Assembly (NCBI GenBank): GCA_022360715.1
Contig: JAKSCG010000137.1
Span: 1-64,000 of the forward strand
Length of the DNA: 64,000 nt
Direction: 5' to 3'
Origin: Halanaerobiales bacterium
Lineage (GTDB): Bacteria; Bacillota; Halanaerobiia; Halanaerobiales; DTU029
Made by a program: the position numbers and the translations under genes. The notes beneath the pieces were generated by a model. That model made no database searches and had not been told where the DNA came from. It was given only the letters and a program-made list of their open reading frames with translations. Below are positions 53,101-61,983 of the stretch, one piece after another. Numbering within the stretch: the stretch's first letter is position 1; every line of letters starts with the position of its first letter.

Positions 53101-54363
53101 TTCAATGAAGCGGTAGATAAATTTAAAGAATCAATTGTCCAGGGGGGAAGTTTACAGGCTGCTAATTTTGATTATCATTCTGCCATTAAAGAAGCCGAAG
53201 ATGCTGCCGAAAAGTATGCTATTAAATTAGCTGAAGAGCGCCGGGCAAGTGCCACTAAACGCGGTGGATTATTTGGTGGTCTTTTGGGAGGGATAGTAGG
53301 ATTCCTTTTTGGCGGGCCGGCCGGTGCGGCAATTGGAGCCGGAATAGGTGGTGCCGGCGGTGCTGCCGCCGGATCTCTGAGAAACTATTACAGGGACAGC
53401 GATTATCAGAAGAAATTAGCAGAATTGATGAAAGAAATAAGAGAGAAAATAGATGAACTGTTAGAAACGGCTTTCGGCCTGGACACTGTACAAATCACAG
53501 CTAATCTTAACCAGGCCATTATCGGAGCGGTCGAATCAGGTAAAAATTTCGCGCTTGAAATAGGCAAATCGTTGTATGGCCAGGTTAAAAACTCTTTACA
53601 GTCGGTTTTTCTCTGGGCGCAAAATAACATAATTCAGCAGTATTTAGACCCGGTAATCGAAAACATGAAAGAAAAAATTACAAATGCCATTATTACCGGG
53701 GAACAGATAGACTTTACTAATCTTCTTGATATCCAAGATCTCATTAAAGCTGCTGAAGCTGCGGAGAAACTGGGTAAGGACTTAGAAGAGTTTACCGGGC
53801 AACTTAAACAGCAGTTGATTGATGCCGGTATTGGTGAAGAAATAATATACGCTATTTTCCCACCTGATATTTTGACCCAACAGGTCATGGAAGCATTGAG
53901 AAATGCCATGAGCACAGCTATGGACTCCGGGAATATACTTGACTTTACCAAAGCGCTTGGTCAATCTATTTATGAAAACGCGAAACAGAGCCTGATTAAT
54001 GCTTTTATGGAATCAGCGGTATATCAGGAGATGTTCAAAAGGTGGTTTGATGTATCCGGGATAAATTTTACCGGAAACCTGGAACAAGATTTTGCATCGA
54101 TGCAAAATATGTTATCACAACTTCAGGATGAACTTCGCAAAGCTGGACTAGATTTCAACTTTACGGAAGTGCCGGGTGAAGATCCCCCTCCACCATCGGG
54201 TGATTATTATTCCGGGGCCAGAACGGATGGAGAAAAAGCGACAATTATAAACAACCATTACTATTATCAACCCAAAATTGAATATTTATTTGGAGATGAA
54301 AAAGAAGTAGTATATCGTGGCTTTTTAGACTGGGAAAAACAACTTAAAAAGGATGAGGCTTAA
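50185..54363 (+). CDS. Tape measure protein
   Basis: 1392 residues from GTG 50185, preceded by GGGGGGTG; GTG 50176 is also in frame. Long coiled coils alternate with hydrophobic segments (AFAIVATAIISLMTPIGMVT near 425; LALGGLALAAGLAIGAALLV near 575). At about 521-533 DANDDGEVSINEI is an EF-hand-like calcium loop. GGYISGPGTSTSDSIPAML (near 708) is a signature of this family. The length sets the tail length and at roughly 0.15 nm per residue suggests a tail of about 200 nm, a siphovirus. Confidence 0.93.
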   Translation: MDRATLEMVIRARQELAGLDETIRKTRQFGLAFGETARKVNAYARKIVAAVAKMQAAIKKLHNTFRTLRNVALKAFTAIVAFNAIPIVFFAKFEQKMANVNTLLDVSEKKFHQLGQGVIDISNRIGESAETLSVALYDIVSAGVAADNSLGVLDISARAAKAGMTNAQTAVKAGLATINSYNLSISELSRVYDLQFQTVRKGVITYEQLAGAQGQLLPSARKLNESLENMYGSLAFITKQGLSAELASISLARAYDALIEKTDKLAAAGVEVYDEFGNFRGIVDIVEELSQKLEGLSDEQMQDVLEGIGFEIRAARAIIPMIKNIDGLRESIEAMDDSAGSMETAFVKATDTIAFHWDRAKENVINAIRDMGSGWREEINELLDRVSAWGRALQDFVTDNREAIKSILTFAIRLTATVAAFAIVATAIISLMTPIGMVTAGIALLGSVWYLNLWDIRSVTERVISYVLGKWDELKTWWTETTWLEKAQNIGALALNIADFAWNSVKDIGKSLWNWIKAKLDANDDGEVSINEIIEVALNVSLVLGSITVAFTLALLMKTIIKKLIAAGILVAKGLALGGLALAAGLAIGAALLVALDPEINNIQEWKEKFIEGLQYLFSKEFWRDIWTIAKIEWQLMWNDAKDWLKTFFGRYFTKDFWSGIFDNMKQAWRDAWKDMSTWQTTPTGGIWDWFKDNSEWIPPFTRKASGGYISGPGTSTSDSIPAMLSNGEFVVNAAATEKWLPILEAINSGNVSGFSSGGGAKTDKQWFAWDYNKFSNTNLRALQDVNLQDNPILYYLSQIAHDTQNFRHVVDLVSGVQQMVQDVKDNYAELQTQAEELQKKLEEERDKLKQSADTKVDWNNFVPILANIMDNALFDLEGIIDNSTAALLSGIVSALRSFSEVEGGFLGAWGELKVAWDLIKTGDFKDAIGVLSQGTVEGIASIFEGIKNAIIAGVEESARKAAEAFQEAIKEFNEAVDKFKESIVQGGSLQAANFDYHSAIKEAEDAAEKYAIKLAEERRASATKRGGLFGGLLGGIVGFLFGGPAGAAIGAGIGGAGGAAAGSLRNYYRDSDYQKKLAELMKEIREKIDELLETAFGLDTVQITANLNQAIIGAVESGKNFALEIGKSLYGQVKNSLQSVFLWAQNNIIQQYLDPVIENMKEKITNAIITGEQIDFTNLLDIQDLIKAAEAAEKLGKDLEEFTGQLKQQLIDAGIGEEIIYAIFPPDILTQQVMEALRNAMSTAMDSGNILDFTKALGQSIYENAKQSLINAFMESAVYQEMFKRWFDVSGINFTGNLEQDFASMQNMLSQLQDELRKAGLDFNFTEVPGEDPPPPSGDYYSGARTDGEKATIINNHYYYQPKIEYLFGDEKEVVYRGFLDWEKQLKKDEA

Positions 54364-54377
54364 TGCCTCATCCTTTT
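54351..54377 (+). terminator. Terminator after tape measure gene
   Basis: Perfect 9-bp stem GGATGAGGC (54351-54359) with GCCTCATCC (54365-54373) and TTTT; it contains the stop codon of the tape measure gene. Confidence 0.8.
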
Positions 54378-54396
54378 ATGAAGGGGAGTGATTTTT

Positions 54397-54807
54397 ATGG
54401 CAACAGAATATCCAGATGCAATACCACCTAACTATTTACAAAAATTGCCGACAACCGATGGGGGAAACGGCGTTAAGGTTCCGTCGTTGGCCCAGACCCG
54501 CAGCGGAAGAGATGAATTTATCACTCCCATAACAATATGGGAGAGGCAACTTAGTACCGGCTTATATCTTCCTCCTGGTGTGGTTGCTGATGATAATGAT
54601 GTAGGTAAGCCAAGAGTTAAAACCTCATCTAAGAATATAGTAGCAATCAATAGTTCGGGTGAAATAATAGCTGAAGATGTCCGGGAATACAGAGGGGAAT
54701 CAACTGATACGAAACCTACAACTAACGTACCGCTGTATTCGACATTTGTGGAGATGGATAAACGTAATATATTTTATTGGAACGGCACGGGATGGGTGGG
54801 ATTCTAA
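54397..54807 (+). CDS. Tail tip/fibre-linked protein
   Basis: 136 residues from ATG 54397 (GGGAGTG upstream). Prolines and a Trp-rich end (MDKRNIFYWNGTGWVGF) recall small fibre-attachment domains that end in YxYxGxxW. No closer assignment. Confidence 0.6.
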   Translation: MATEYPDAIPPNYLQKLPTTDGGNGVKVPSLAQTRSGRDEFITPITIWERQLSTGLYLPPGVVADDNDVGKPRVKTSSKNIVAINSSGEIIAEDVREYRGESTDTKPTTNVPLYSTFVEMDKRNIFYWNGTGWVGF

Positions 54808-54808
54808 G

Positions 54809-56797
54809 ATGGATTTGGTAACCTTGTTATTAGCTGAAAAATATACAAACGAAAAAATCAAAAACAGACCCGGATATCTTGAATCTGTCAGAGACCAGCT
54901 CAAAGCCATCCAGGACATCATGACCTTAGAACGCTCCGCTCCTATCACCCAAATCGGACAAATCGACAGCCTGGGCGGCAGTGTTGCGCCTGGCGTTGTC
55001 GGCGGTGTGTTGGACATGAGTGTGAAGGGGAGGACTGGGAGGAATCTTATCGAGAACGGGAATTTTGCGGATGGTACTGCTGGTTGGACTGTAGTAGCAG
55101 GAACTTTAAGCATTAATAACAATACAGCAATCGTAACAGGCAATGGTAGCAATTCCTATGCATGGCTTATGCAGTCTCCATTACCTCTTCCCGGTGGAGT
55201 AGGAAAGGAAATATTTTGTAGAATCAAAATAAAACTAGATAATCCGGACTGCAATCTGATAAGAGTGTACGGATTTGATGGTACGAACTCAATAATTTTT
55301 GATGAGAGAACGAACCCTGAACAGAATCGAGAGTACACATTGTACGGGATCGCCCCATTGGTGTCTGACAGCAAGTTTGGAATCTATACATTTCACCGAT
55401 ACGCTGACGCAGCAACGGCTAATGGCAAAAGCATGAAGGTTCTGGAAGTCTTCACGAAGGATCTTGATGCTGAGAACCTGACTGGAAAAACCGCAGATGA
55501 AATTAACGAGATGTTCCCGGATTGGTTTGATGGTACTCAATCTGTTGGGCCGAAACGGATGAAAAGTGTTGGGAAGAATCTTTTTGATGGAAGATTTAGG
55601 GATACATCGGATGTTGTGTTCAGTTCTAACGAAAATTATTACATCATGGAAAGAATTGACCACGGAGGACACGCTGCTGATAATGTTATGCCAAGCATTA
55701 AATTCAAGCCTAACACTCAGTACTCCTTTAGCGCGACTGTATACGAGGATTACGATACGAACAACCTTAGAGTAATATGGTTATATGCAGACGGAACCTT
55801 TTCAAATATGTTTGTACCCACGACGACGCCTACATTGGCGGAGAATTTATCGGTAGGCGGTAAAACCGTAGTGGGAATAGGTTGGACATATTCAGAAGGC
55901 TCAGGAAGAACGTATATCAGTAAGGACGCTAAAATTCAAGATGCTGCATTACCTCCAATTAATGAACCCTACAAACAAAGCCTTGCATATACGCCAGAAG
56001 TGGGGCGGAGCCTGCCAAACGGTGTGGCGGATGTGGTTAGTATCAATACCGGTATTAAGACTAAAAATATCACCGATCCAATAATTCTGGATGGAAGCGT
56101 AGATGAGACCTGGCAACTTTTAATCGGAAGCGATGCATTTTATGTCAATTTTCTATTCCGTTCTGACGATTTGCTTGGGGTATATCCAAATCCAAAAATC
56201 AAAGCCAATCCTCGTGTAATAAATGAAGTTTTGAATAAAAAGATAGATCCTTATGTAGACTCTGAAGGACATGTGGATGGTTGGGCCGCTGATCCCGTTT
56301 ATTTCGGTGTTCGTATTTTGAGAAGCCGGCTTGCAACAGAAGACATAACAGGCCTAAGAGCATGGCTCGCTAGTAATCCGATTACGTTATTTTACGAATT
56401 AACTGATCCAGAATCAAGCCAGCTCGATATCCCGCCTCAGAGTTTGTTAAGTTTCGAAAACGGAACGTTAATACAGGAACACATAATCGGAGAAGTAACT
56501 TTCTATGGCTCTAACTGCCCGGTAAGCGATACAAAATATCCGATCGAGGAATTAGATTTCATCCGCAAAGTTGATCAGGTTACGGGAGTGATGACAGATC
56601 TTGATATTAGTGCCGCTGTCATCGCACCGGACGGGCTAAGTTTCACACACCCGGATCTGGTGGTCGGCGACTTAGTTGACTGGGACTATTACTATAGTTC
56701 TGAGTTATCTACGCTTAGCGAGCTGGAATACACTGCCCCGCTCGCAAACGTGAAGGATATAGCCCGAGCATTAGGAGACGAAGGAGAGGTGTTTTGA
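54809..56797 (+). CDS. Tail fibre/minor structural protein with carbohydrate-binding-like domain
   Basis: 662 residues; ATG 54809 is used since earlier ATGs lie inside the preceding gene in another frame. A helical start (about 1-50) leads to a Gly-rich joint (GGSVAPGVVGGVLDM), then a CBM-like beta-sandwich (NLIENGNFADGTAGWTVVAG, near 80-100) and GKNLFDGRF, typical of fibre proteins with repeated Ig-like units. It is likely to bind cell surface sugars. Confidence 0.75.
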   Translation: MDLVTLLLAEKYTNEKIKNRPGYLESVRDQLKAIQDIMTLERSAPITQIGQIDSLGGSVAPGVVGGVLDMSVKGRTGRNLIENGNFADGTAGWTVVAGTLSINNNTAIVTGNGSNSYAWLMQSPLPLPGGVGKEIFCRIKIKLDNPDCNLIRVYGFDGTNSIIFDERTNPEQNREYTLYGIAPLVSDSKFGIYTFHRYADAATANGKSMKVLEVFTKDLDAENLTGKTADEINEMFPDWFDGTQSVGPKRMKSVGKNLFDGRFRDTSDVVFSSNENYYIMERIDHGGHAADNVMPSIKFKPNTQYSFSATVYEDYDTNNLRVIWLYADGTFSNMFVPTTTPTLAENLSVGGKTVVGIGWTYSEGSGRTYISKDAKIQDAALPPINEPYKQSLAYTPEVGRSLPNGVADVVSINTGIKTKNITDPIILDGSVDETWQLLIGSDAFYVNFLFRSDDLLGVYPNPKIKANPRVINEVLNKKIDPYVDSEGHVDGWAADPVYFGVRILRSRLATEDITGLRAWLASNPITLFYELTDPESSQLDIPPQSLLSFENGTLIQEHIIGEVTFYGSNCPVSDTKYPIEELDFIRKVDQVTGVMTDLDISAAVIAPDGLSFTHPDLVVGDLVDWDYYYSSELSTLSELEYTAPLANVKDIARALGDEGEVF

Positions 56798-56798
56798 T

Positions 56799-57269
56799 AT
56801 GAGTAAGATTTTAAGAATTGGCGGGAAAGATCCTTCGGAAAATCTGAAGGGTATCGCCGTGGACGAGAATGGTAACGTCATTACCGGAGGAAATTCTCAA
56901 GGATTTCTTCTTGCCAGCGCTGCCAGAACAACAGGGGCATCGAGTGCTTTACAGACCAATTTCGCCTGCAAAGGTGTGTTAATTTGGCTGAATGTTACCG
57001 CTGCAAGTGGGACAGGAGGTTTGAAGGTTGTTGTTCATGGAGTAGATCCCATCAGTGGATTAGGTGGATACCTCAATCCTGAGCCAGTTCCTATAAACAG
57101 CGTAAGACTTACTGGATATGTAATATATCCAGGAATCGCTGATGCCATTGGTGGAACCACTATAAAGCAAACTAGCTCTGTTGTTTTGCCTAGAATATGG
57201 TACATTCATGTCTTTCATGTTGACAGCTCCAGCTATACTTATTCTGTTAGTTATAGCTATTTACTTTAG
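56799..57269 (+). CDS. Tail-associated protein, unknown
   Basis: 156 residues overlapping by position with the previous operon gene (one base gap). Beta-rich: RTTGASSALQTNFACKGVLI, TAASGTGGLKVVVHGVDPIS. Resembles small tail-tip beta-sandwich proteins, function unknown. Confidence 0.6.
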   Translation: MSKILRIGGKDPSENLKGIAVDENGNVITGGNSQGFLLASAARTTGASSALQTNFACKGVLIWLNVTAASGTGGLKVVVHGVDPISGLGGYLNPEPVPINSVRLTGYVIYPGIADAIGGTTIKQTSSVVLPRIWYIHVFHVDSSSYTYSVSYSYLL

Positions 57270-57281
57270 GAGGTTATAATA

Positions 57282-57509
57282 ATGCAAATAAAAATACTTA
57301 AAGCAGAAGATAGAGGCGCTGATTACCATTTTCAAGTTTGCAAAGAGGATAAGGTTGGAACCGACAGCCAAAAAAAGTACACACGAGAGTATATCTGGCC
57401 GAAAGATCAAGATATAGAAATTTCAAAGCAGGAAATGAAACTGCTATATGAGCAGGATATTGCTCAAATGAGTAGCACCACCCTGCCTGATCAGGGCAGT
57501 AATTTGTAG
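57282..57509 (+). CDS. Small tail-region protein
   Basis: 75 residues after TAGGAGG. MQIKILKAEDRGADYHFQVC and EISKQEMKLLYEQDIAQMSS. Unknown; could be an assembly factor for the tip. Confidence 0.55.
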   Translation: MQIKILKAEDRGADYHFQVCKEDKVGTDSQKKYTREYIWPKDQDIEISKQEMKLLYEQDIAQMSSTTLPDQGSNL

Positions 57510-57543
57510 AGGTATGAAGATGTAATGCTAAGGAAGTGAGTAT

Positions 57544-60414
57544 ATGGCAGTGCAAAAAATAGTCCAAACTGCATTTTTGGGCCGGGCTGAATTTTCACAA
57601 ACAATTCAAATCAAAACTATAATCCCGGTATCTGAATCATTTAAGGAAAAATGTAAAAATCCCAAGTATGCTTTTGATCATATATTACAAGTTAATAATA
57701 TCACCCTGGGGATTGATATTACTGAATATGTAGATTTACAATCTCTAAAAGTAACCGGGGAAGAAACTGGATATCATGGACTTGTATCCACTAATCCAAT
57801 GACTTTTAATGTCAAAACTGATATTAATAAAGACATATCAACTATTATTAGAAAAGGCGACACCATAAAACTGATTGAAAGTTTTGATGAAGATAAATTT
57901 TGTATACGGACCGGGTTTGTCCAAACTGTACCCAAGCAATATAAGAACCTGGAACATGTATACGAAGTAAAAGTGTACGATCGAATCAAAAATGGATTGT
58001 TAGCTATATTTGAAGAACATGAAGTTAAAATTGATTGGTATCTTTGCAACAATAGCAATCCGGCTCAGTCATTGGTCCATTACCTTGCCGAAAAAGCCGG
58101 ATTTCTTATTAATGAAATGTTTTTTGAAGATGTGATTAACCCGACAACTGGTCTTCATATAAAAGTCAAGTATGCTCACTTTGAAAAAGGGAAGCGGGTT
58201 ATGGCAGAGTTTTCTGAGCTAATAAGCAGTGCCCGGGGTAAACTTGCCATGGACCCGGAGGACCGGTTATTTTTAACTTGTCCTTTTAATGGTGCTGATT
58301 ACGATGATATTGATTATGTTTTTAGCGACAAAGAATCCATTTTCCGGCCATTGGATACTAAATTAATTGAGGCGGAATATGATCGCGTTCAAGTAACATA
58401 CGACAGTTTTAACATTCTCGAACGCCAGGTATGCTGGATGTATTATTCTAAGGATAGCTATAGTGAGGTTGATGATGAAGCTAACATGCTCTTAACTCCA
58501 GCTACAACTTCCGCCTGGATAAAAATCCAGTGGATAACTCCTATCGCTATAAATTTAGAATCAGCAACCCCGGAAATAGTTGTCGAAGATGCCGTTGGCA
58601 ACGATATGTCGGCGTTTTTCAACTATGAAATTGATGCTGATATGACCGGTGGGAAAGTACGGTTCCACAATCTCAGTCCGGATACCGATATTTATATACA
58701 AAAGTTTAAGATTTATGGTCAGCCCCTGGAGAAGATGCCGGGCAACGAAACCAGTTATACTGAAGTCGCCGATCCGCAGAAAACTTTGAATATAGAAAAT
58801 AAATATATCCAATCAAGTGAGCTGGCAGAACTTAACGCCAAATATTCTTTCCATATGGAATGTAAAGACCGGACTACTTATTCATTTACCGGAGCATTTA
58901 CTCCCTTTATACTAACTTCTAATGTTGCGACAATTAATTTGCGCGATATAGGTAATAAAAAAGTAATTATAAATAGATACATTCATCAAACTAAAAAAAA
59001 TAGACCGGTAACAAAATTTGATATGATCGAATACCTTCCTTTTCCCGCCTTGTTTGACGGGAGTCTGGAAACTATCCGGGCCAGTGAAAATATAGCTAGT
59101 GATATTTCTGATTTTGAACGGAAAAAGCTTGAAGGAACCGGGGTATATTCCGAGGGGTTACCGGTACCCCAGCCCCAAAATATTGTGACGATAGGTTCGT
59201 TTAGACGGATCTGGATAGAATGGGACGAGGTTAACAGAGCCGATTTACAGGGATACAATTTGTATATAACTGATATTACAGTTCCAGTTAATCCAGTGAC
59301 CAGGAAGTATTTTGCGCAGAGCAACGGGTATTCGTTCGAGGCTCCCAACGGCCATAATTTTGAAATTCAGGTTAGCACTAAATGTATTGCTGGGGAGAGT
59401 GAAAAGGCCGGGATAGTACAGGCTAGTACTCAATTGCTGGAAACAGCAGATTATAAGGACTTAAGCATCGTTAATGGGAAAATTGCTGATCTAGCGGCCG
59501 ATAAAATTACAGCCGGGACTCTTAATGCTATGCTTGTTGCGATAGCAAATGATCAAGTTACTATCGACGCAAATGGAATAACAATATTAGGTAAAAAAAA
59601 ACTAACCCTTAAAGCTACAGATGAAGAGGGCTACATCAAAATAGAAGATGACAACGGCAATTATACAATTTTAGATGCAGAACATTTGAAGTTTTATCAT
59701 GCCGGCGAAGTTGATCCGCACTGGTATTCCAGACGGGTTATATATGGCGTTGCCGAAAGCGGGGATTATATTAACCTGGAAACCCAAACCGGGGTTCCTT
59801 GGGACCATCCGCCGAAAGTACAAACTGCTATCAGTTCCTTGCAAACATTTTATCCGTCTCAAGCTGGCTCGAACATATATCACGAATGCTATGCCAGCGA
59901 TATTACCGCTCAGGGTTTTAGAGTTCACGGCTCGTCTTTTGCCCCCGTCGGCAGTCCACAAACTATCCTACATTCAGATTACAATGTCAATGATGACAGT
60001 CATTTTTTCGATGGAGAAGAATCTGTTGTGGCTACTCTTACCCAGGCCAACACGACAAAAATTAATATTAACTTAAAAATACGTGGGGTTTACACTTTTG
60101 TAGGGGGCGGACAATTTACATATAATTATCGTCTTAGGTTAGACGTGATGTATAGAGTTTCAGGCGGGAGCTGGATAAACCACGGTTATATTAATTTGGC
60201 CGGCTATGTATTTTCTCCTATATATGAAACATTAGTTTCAATTACGGGGCTGAATCCGGCGCAGTACCAAATTAAGTTTATTGCCCGTAAAAATACCAGC
60301 GGCGATAATATAGTTACACATGGGATCGAAGCAAATATAACCGCCTGGCATAATTCTTATATTGAACAAGGAAATGTATTGTACATTGCGATAGAAGGGG
60401 GAAAAGATGGATAA
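57544..60414 (+). CDS. Tail tip protein with fibronectin-like part and receptor-binding module
   Basis: 956 residues. The first 400 look like a tail-tip (Dit/Tal-like) protein with YVDLQSLKVTGEETGYHGLV and VYEVKVYDRIKNGLLAIFEE; about 545-640 has a fibronectin III-like strand set (RIWIEWDEVNRADLQGYNLY). The C-terminal 290 residues begin LTLKATDEEGYIKIEDDNGN and share a pattern with the next gene, so they are a movable binding module. It overlaps that gene by eight bases. Confidence 0.75.
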   Translation: MAVQKIVQTAFLGRAEFSQTIQIKTIIPVSESFKEKCKNPKYAFDHILQVNNITLGIDITEYVDLQSLKVTGEETGYHGLVSTNPMTFNVKTDINKDISTIIRKGDTIKLIESFDEDKFCIRTGFVQTVPKQYKNLEHVYEVKVYDRIKNGLLAIFEEHEVKIDWYLCNNSNPAQSLVHYLAEKAGFLINEMFFEDVINPTTGLHIKVKYAHFEKGKRVMAEFSELISSARGKLAMDPEDRLFLTCPFNGADYDDIDYVFSDKESIFRPLDTKLIEAEYDRVQVTYDSFNILERQVCWMYYSKDSYSEVDDEANMLLTPATTSAWIKIQWITPIAINLESATPEIVVEDAVGNDMSAFFNYEIDADMTGGKVRFHNLSPDTDIYIQKFKIYGQPLEKMPGNETSYTEVADPQKTLNIENKYIQSSELAELNAKYSFHMECKDRTTYSFTGAFTPFILTSNVATINLRDIGNKKVIINRYIHQTKKNRPVTKFDMIEYLPFPALFDGSLETIRASENIASDISDFERKKLEGTGVYSEGLPVPQPQNIVTIGSFRRIWIEWDEVNRADLQGYNLYITDITVPVNPVTRKYFAQSNGYSFEAPNGHNFEIQVSTKCIAGESEKAGIVQASTQLLETADYKDLSIVNGKIADLAADKITAGTLNAMLVAIANDQVTIDANGITILGKKKLTLKATDEEGYIKIEDDNGNYTILDAEHLKFYHAGEVDPHWYSRRVIYGVAESGDYINLETQTGVPWDHPPKVQTAISSLQTFYPSQAGSNIYHECYASDITAQGFRVHGSSFAPVGSPQTILHSDYNVNDDSHFFDGEESVVATLTQANTTKININLKIRGVYTFVGGGQFTYNYRLRLDVMYRVSGGSWINHGYINLAGYVFSPIYETLVSITGLNPAQYQIKFIARKNTSGDNIVTHGIEANITAWHNSYIEQGNVLYIAIEGGKDG

Positions 60415-61246
60415 TCACAGATTAATTCTTAAGTCCAATATTAACGAGGGGTATATTAAGGCGGAAGACGAACAGGGGAATTATTCTCTTTGGGATGGAG
60501 ATGGCTTAAGATTTTTCAAGGCTGGGTTTCCATCAATCCCTTTTTGGTATAACAAAAAAATTGCCTTTGGCATAGCGGAACATAATGAATATGTTGATCT
60601 GAGCGCGGGCAAATGGGATAGACCACCAAGCGTACACCTTGCCGCTTCTAACTTTCCCGTATATTTATCATCAAAAAGCGGCCAGGGCCAGGTTTTAGAT
60701 ATTGGCATTGACGGCCCTGTAACAACTAACGGGTTTAGAGTTAGAGCGAGACTAAACGCCTTGGGTTCACAATTTAACTTTAACCAAGAAAGGCGCGTTG
60801 TTGCTGAAAGTGGAACAAAAACTTTTCTCCTTTTTTATTCTAACAATGACTATAATTGTAATCGTATAATAATTAATTATACGATGGTACATTATGAGAA
60901 GTCTTCTTATTATAGTGGCGGAAAACTCATAACACCTAATAGTAATGCCGTTACCAGATTGGAACTCCGCAAAAGAAATCCAGACGGTTCCTGGAGTCAT
61001 ATTAGTAATTTAGAAGGTGCTCTAAGTGGTTCTCATGAATGGAATATTACCGATACTGCCGACACTGGGATATTAACACCCGGGTCATATGGCGTCAGAT
61101 TATTAGCCGCAAACAATCAAACCGCAGGAAGAAGCGGCGATACCTGGGCCAAAACACAAAGTAACAATATAACTTTTTTCTTCGCCGGTGAAACCGAAGC
61201 TGCTACTGGCGAAGTAGTATGGATAGCCGTTGAAAATTCTCAATAG
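60407..61246 (+). CDS. Tail fibre paralog of the preceding C-terminal module
   Basis: 279 residues. LILKSNINEGYIKAEDEQGN, FWYNKKIAFGIAEHNEYVDL and KWDRPPSVHLAASNFPVYLS follow, step by step, the C-terminal module of the 57544 gene. It may form a second binding surface or compete for the same site. AGAAGGGGGAAAAG precedes the ATG. Confidence 0.7.
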   Translation: MDNHRLILKSNINEGYIKAEDEQGNYSLWDGDGLRFFKAGFPSIPFWYNKKIAFGIAEHNEYVDLSAGKWDRPPSVHLAASNFPVYLSSKSGQGQVLDIGIDGPVTTNGFRVRARLNALGSQFNFNQERRVVAESGTKTFLLFYSNNDYNCNRIIINYTMVHYEKSSYYSGGKLITPNSNAVTRLELRKRNPDGSWSHISNLEGALSGSHEWNITDTADTGILTPGSYGVRLLAANNQTAGRSGDTWAKTQSNNITFFFAGETEAATGEVVWIAVENSQ

Positions 61247-61255
61247 GGGGTAATT

Positions 61256-61732
61256 ATGGGCAGCACGATATTATATAATAAAAACACATTAGAAATTTTG
61301 AAATGCCAAAGAAAACCTTATGGGAGTTCAGGAATGCCTTCATTTAAAGCAATCTGTATGTCGGCGAGAATTCCTGAAGATATGATTTCAGAATTAGATA
61401 TTTGCACAATTAACGAAAGTTTATCTACTAAAGATGCAAAAGAAAAATTAAGACTCATAAACGGCGAACCATTGCCAAAACCTTTTTTACAAATCAAGTC
61501 AAATAAAGTTGATGTTTTAAAGTTTAAAATTATAGTTGAAGTTAAGAATAAACTTGAATCAGATTTATTTGATTTTGTAAAAATGTCTATAAATGGTGTG
61601 GAGTTTTCTATTGATCTGAATAACGGCATCGGTAACAAGATTATAGAGGCAGAAGAGCCTGATAAGTATATTATCAAGTGTAGAGATGACAGATTTTTTT
61701 CTTATCCTTTGGAGGTGGTAGTCGTTGGCTGA
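61256..61732 (+). CDS. Phage protein of unknown function, fibre region
   Basis: 158 residues after AGGGGGT. ILYNKNTLEILKCQRKPYGS, FKAICMSARIPEDMISELDI. Beta strands rich in Lys/Asp later. Possibly a fibre chaperone or accessory. Not recognised. Confidence 0.6.
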   Translation: MGSTILYNKNTLEILKCQRKPYGSSGMPSFKAICMSARIPEDMISELDICTINESLSTKDAKEKLRLINGEPLPKPFLQIKSNKVDVLKFKIIVEVKNKLESDLFDFVKMSINGVEFSIDLNNGIGNKIIEAEEPDKYIIKCRDDRFFSYPLEVVVVG

Positions 61733-61928
61733 TTATCAGGCAAAAGAAAATAACGATATATTAAAAATAAAAAAAAGTTATAAGAAGTTAACTGAAGAGA
61801 ATGTTGAATTAGCGGATAGATTAGATTATATAACTAAAGAAGAAATGATAGCTAATCTAAAAAAACTTGCTAAAGCAGCAGGAATAGAAGTAAATTTTAC
61901 TTACGATAACTTAAAAAATAAAATATAA
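61725..61928 (+). CDS. Small coiled-coil protein
   Basis: 67 residues from TTG 61725, GGAGGTGG upstream. Heptads EENVELADRLDYITKEEMIA, then a helical tail. Probable trimerisation or XkdX-like accessory of the fibre region; unsure. Confidence 0.55.
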   Translation: MADYQAKENNDILKIKKSYKKLTEENVELADRLDYITKEEMIANLKKLAKAAGIEVNFTYDNLKNKI

Positions 61929-61932
61929 AATA

Positions 61933-61960
61933 TTGACAATTAAACCTATTAGTATAAAAT
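61933..61960 (+). promoter_or_regulatory. Promoter of the lipoprotein moron
   Basis: TTGACA (61933-61938) and TAAAAT (61955-61960), spacer 16. It is the only good sigma-A-like promoter seen inside the late region and lies directly before the lipoprotein gene, after the end of the fibre genes. Confidence 0.65.
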
Positions 61961-61983
61961 GTAAATAGAATAGAAAGAAGGTG

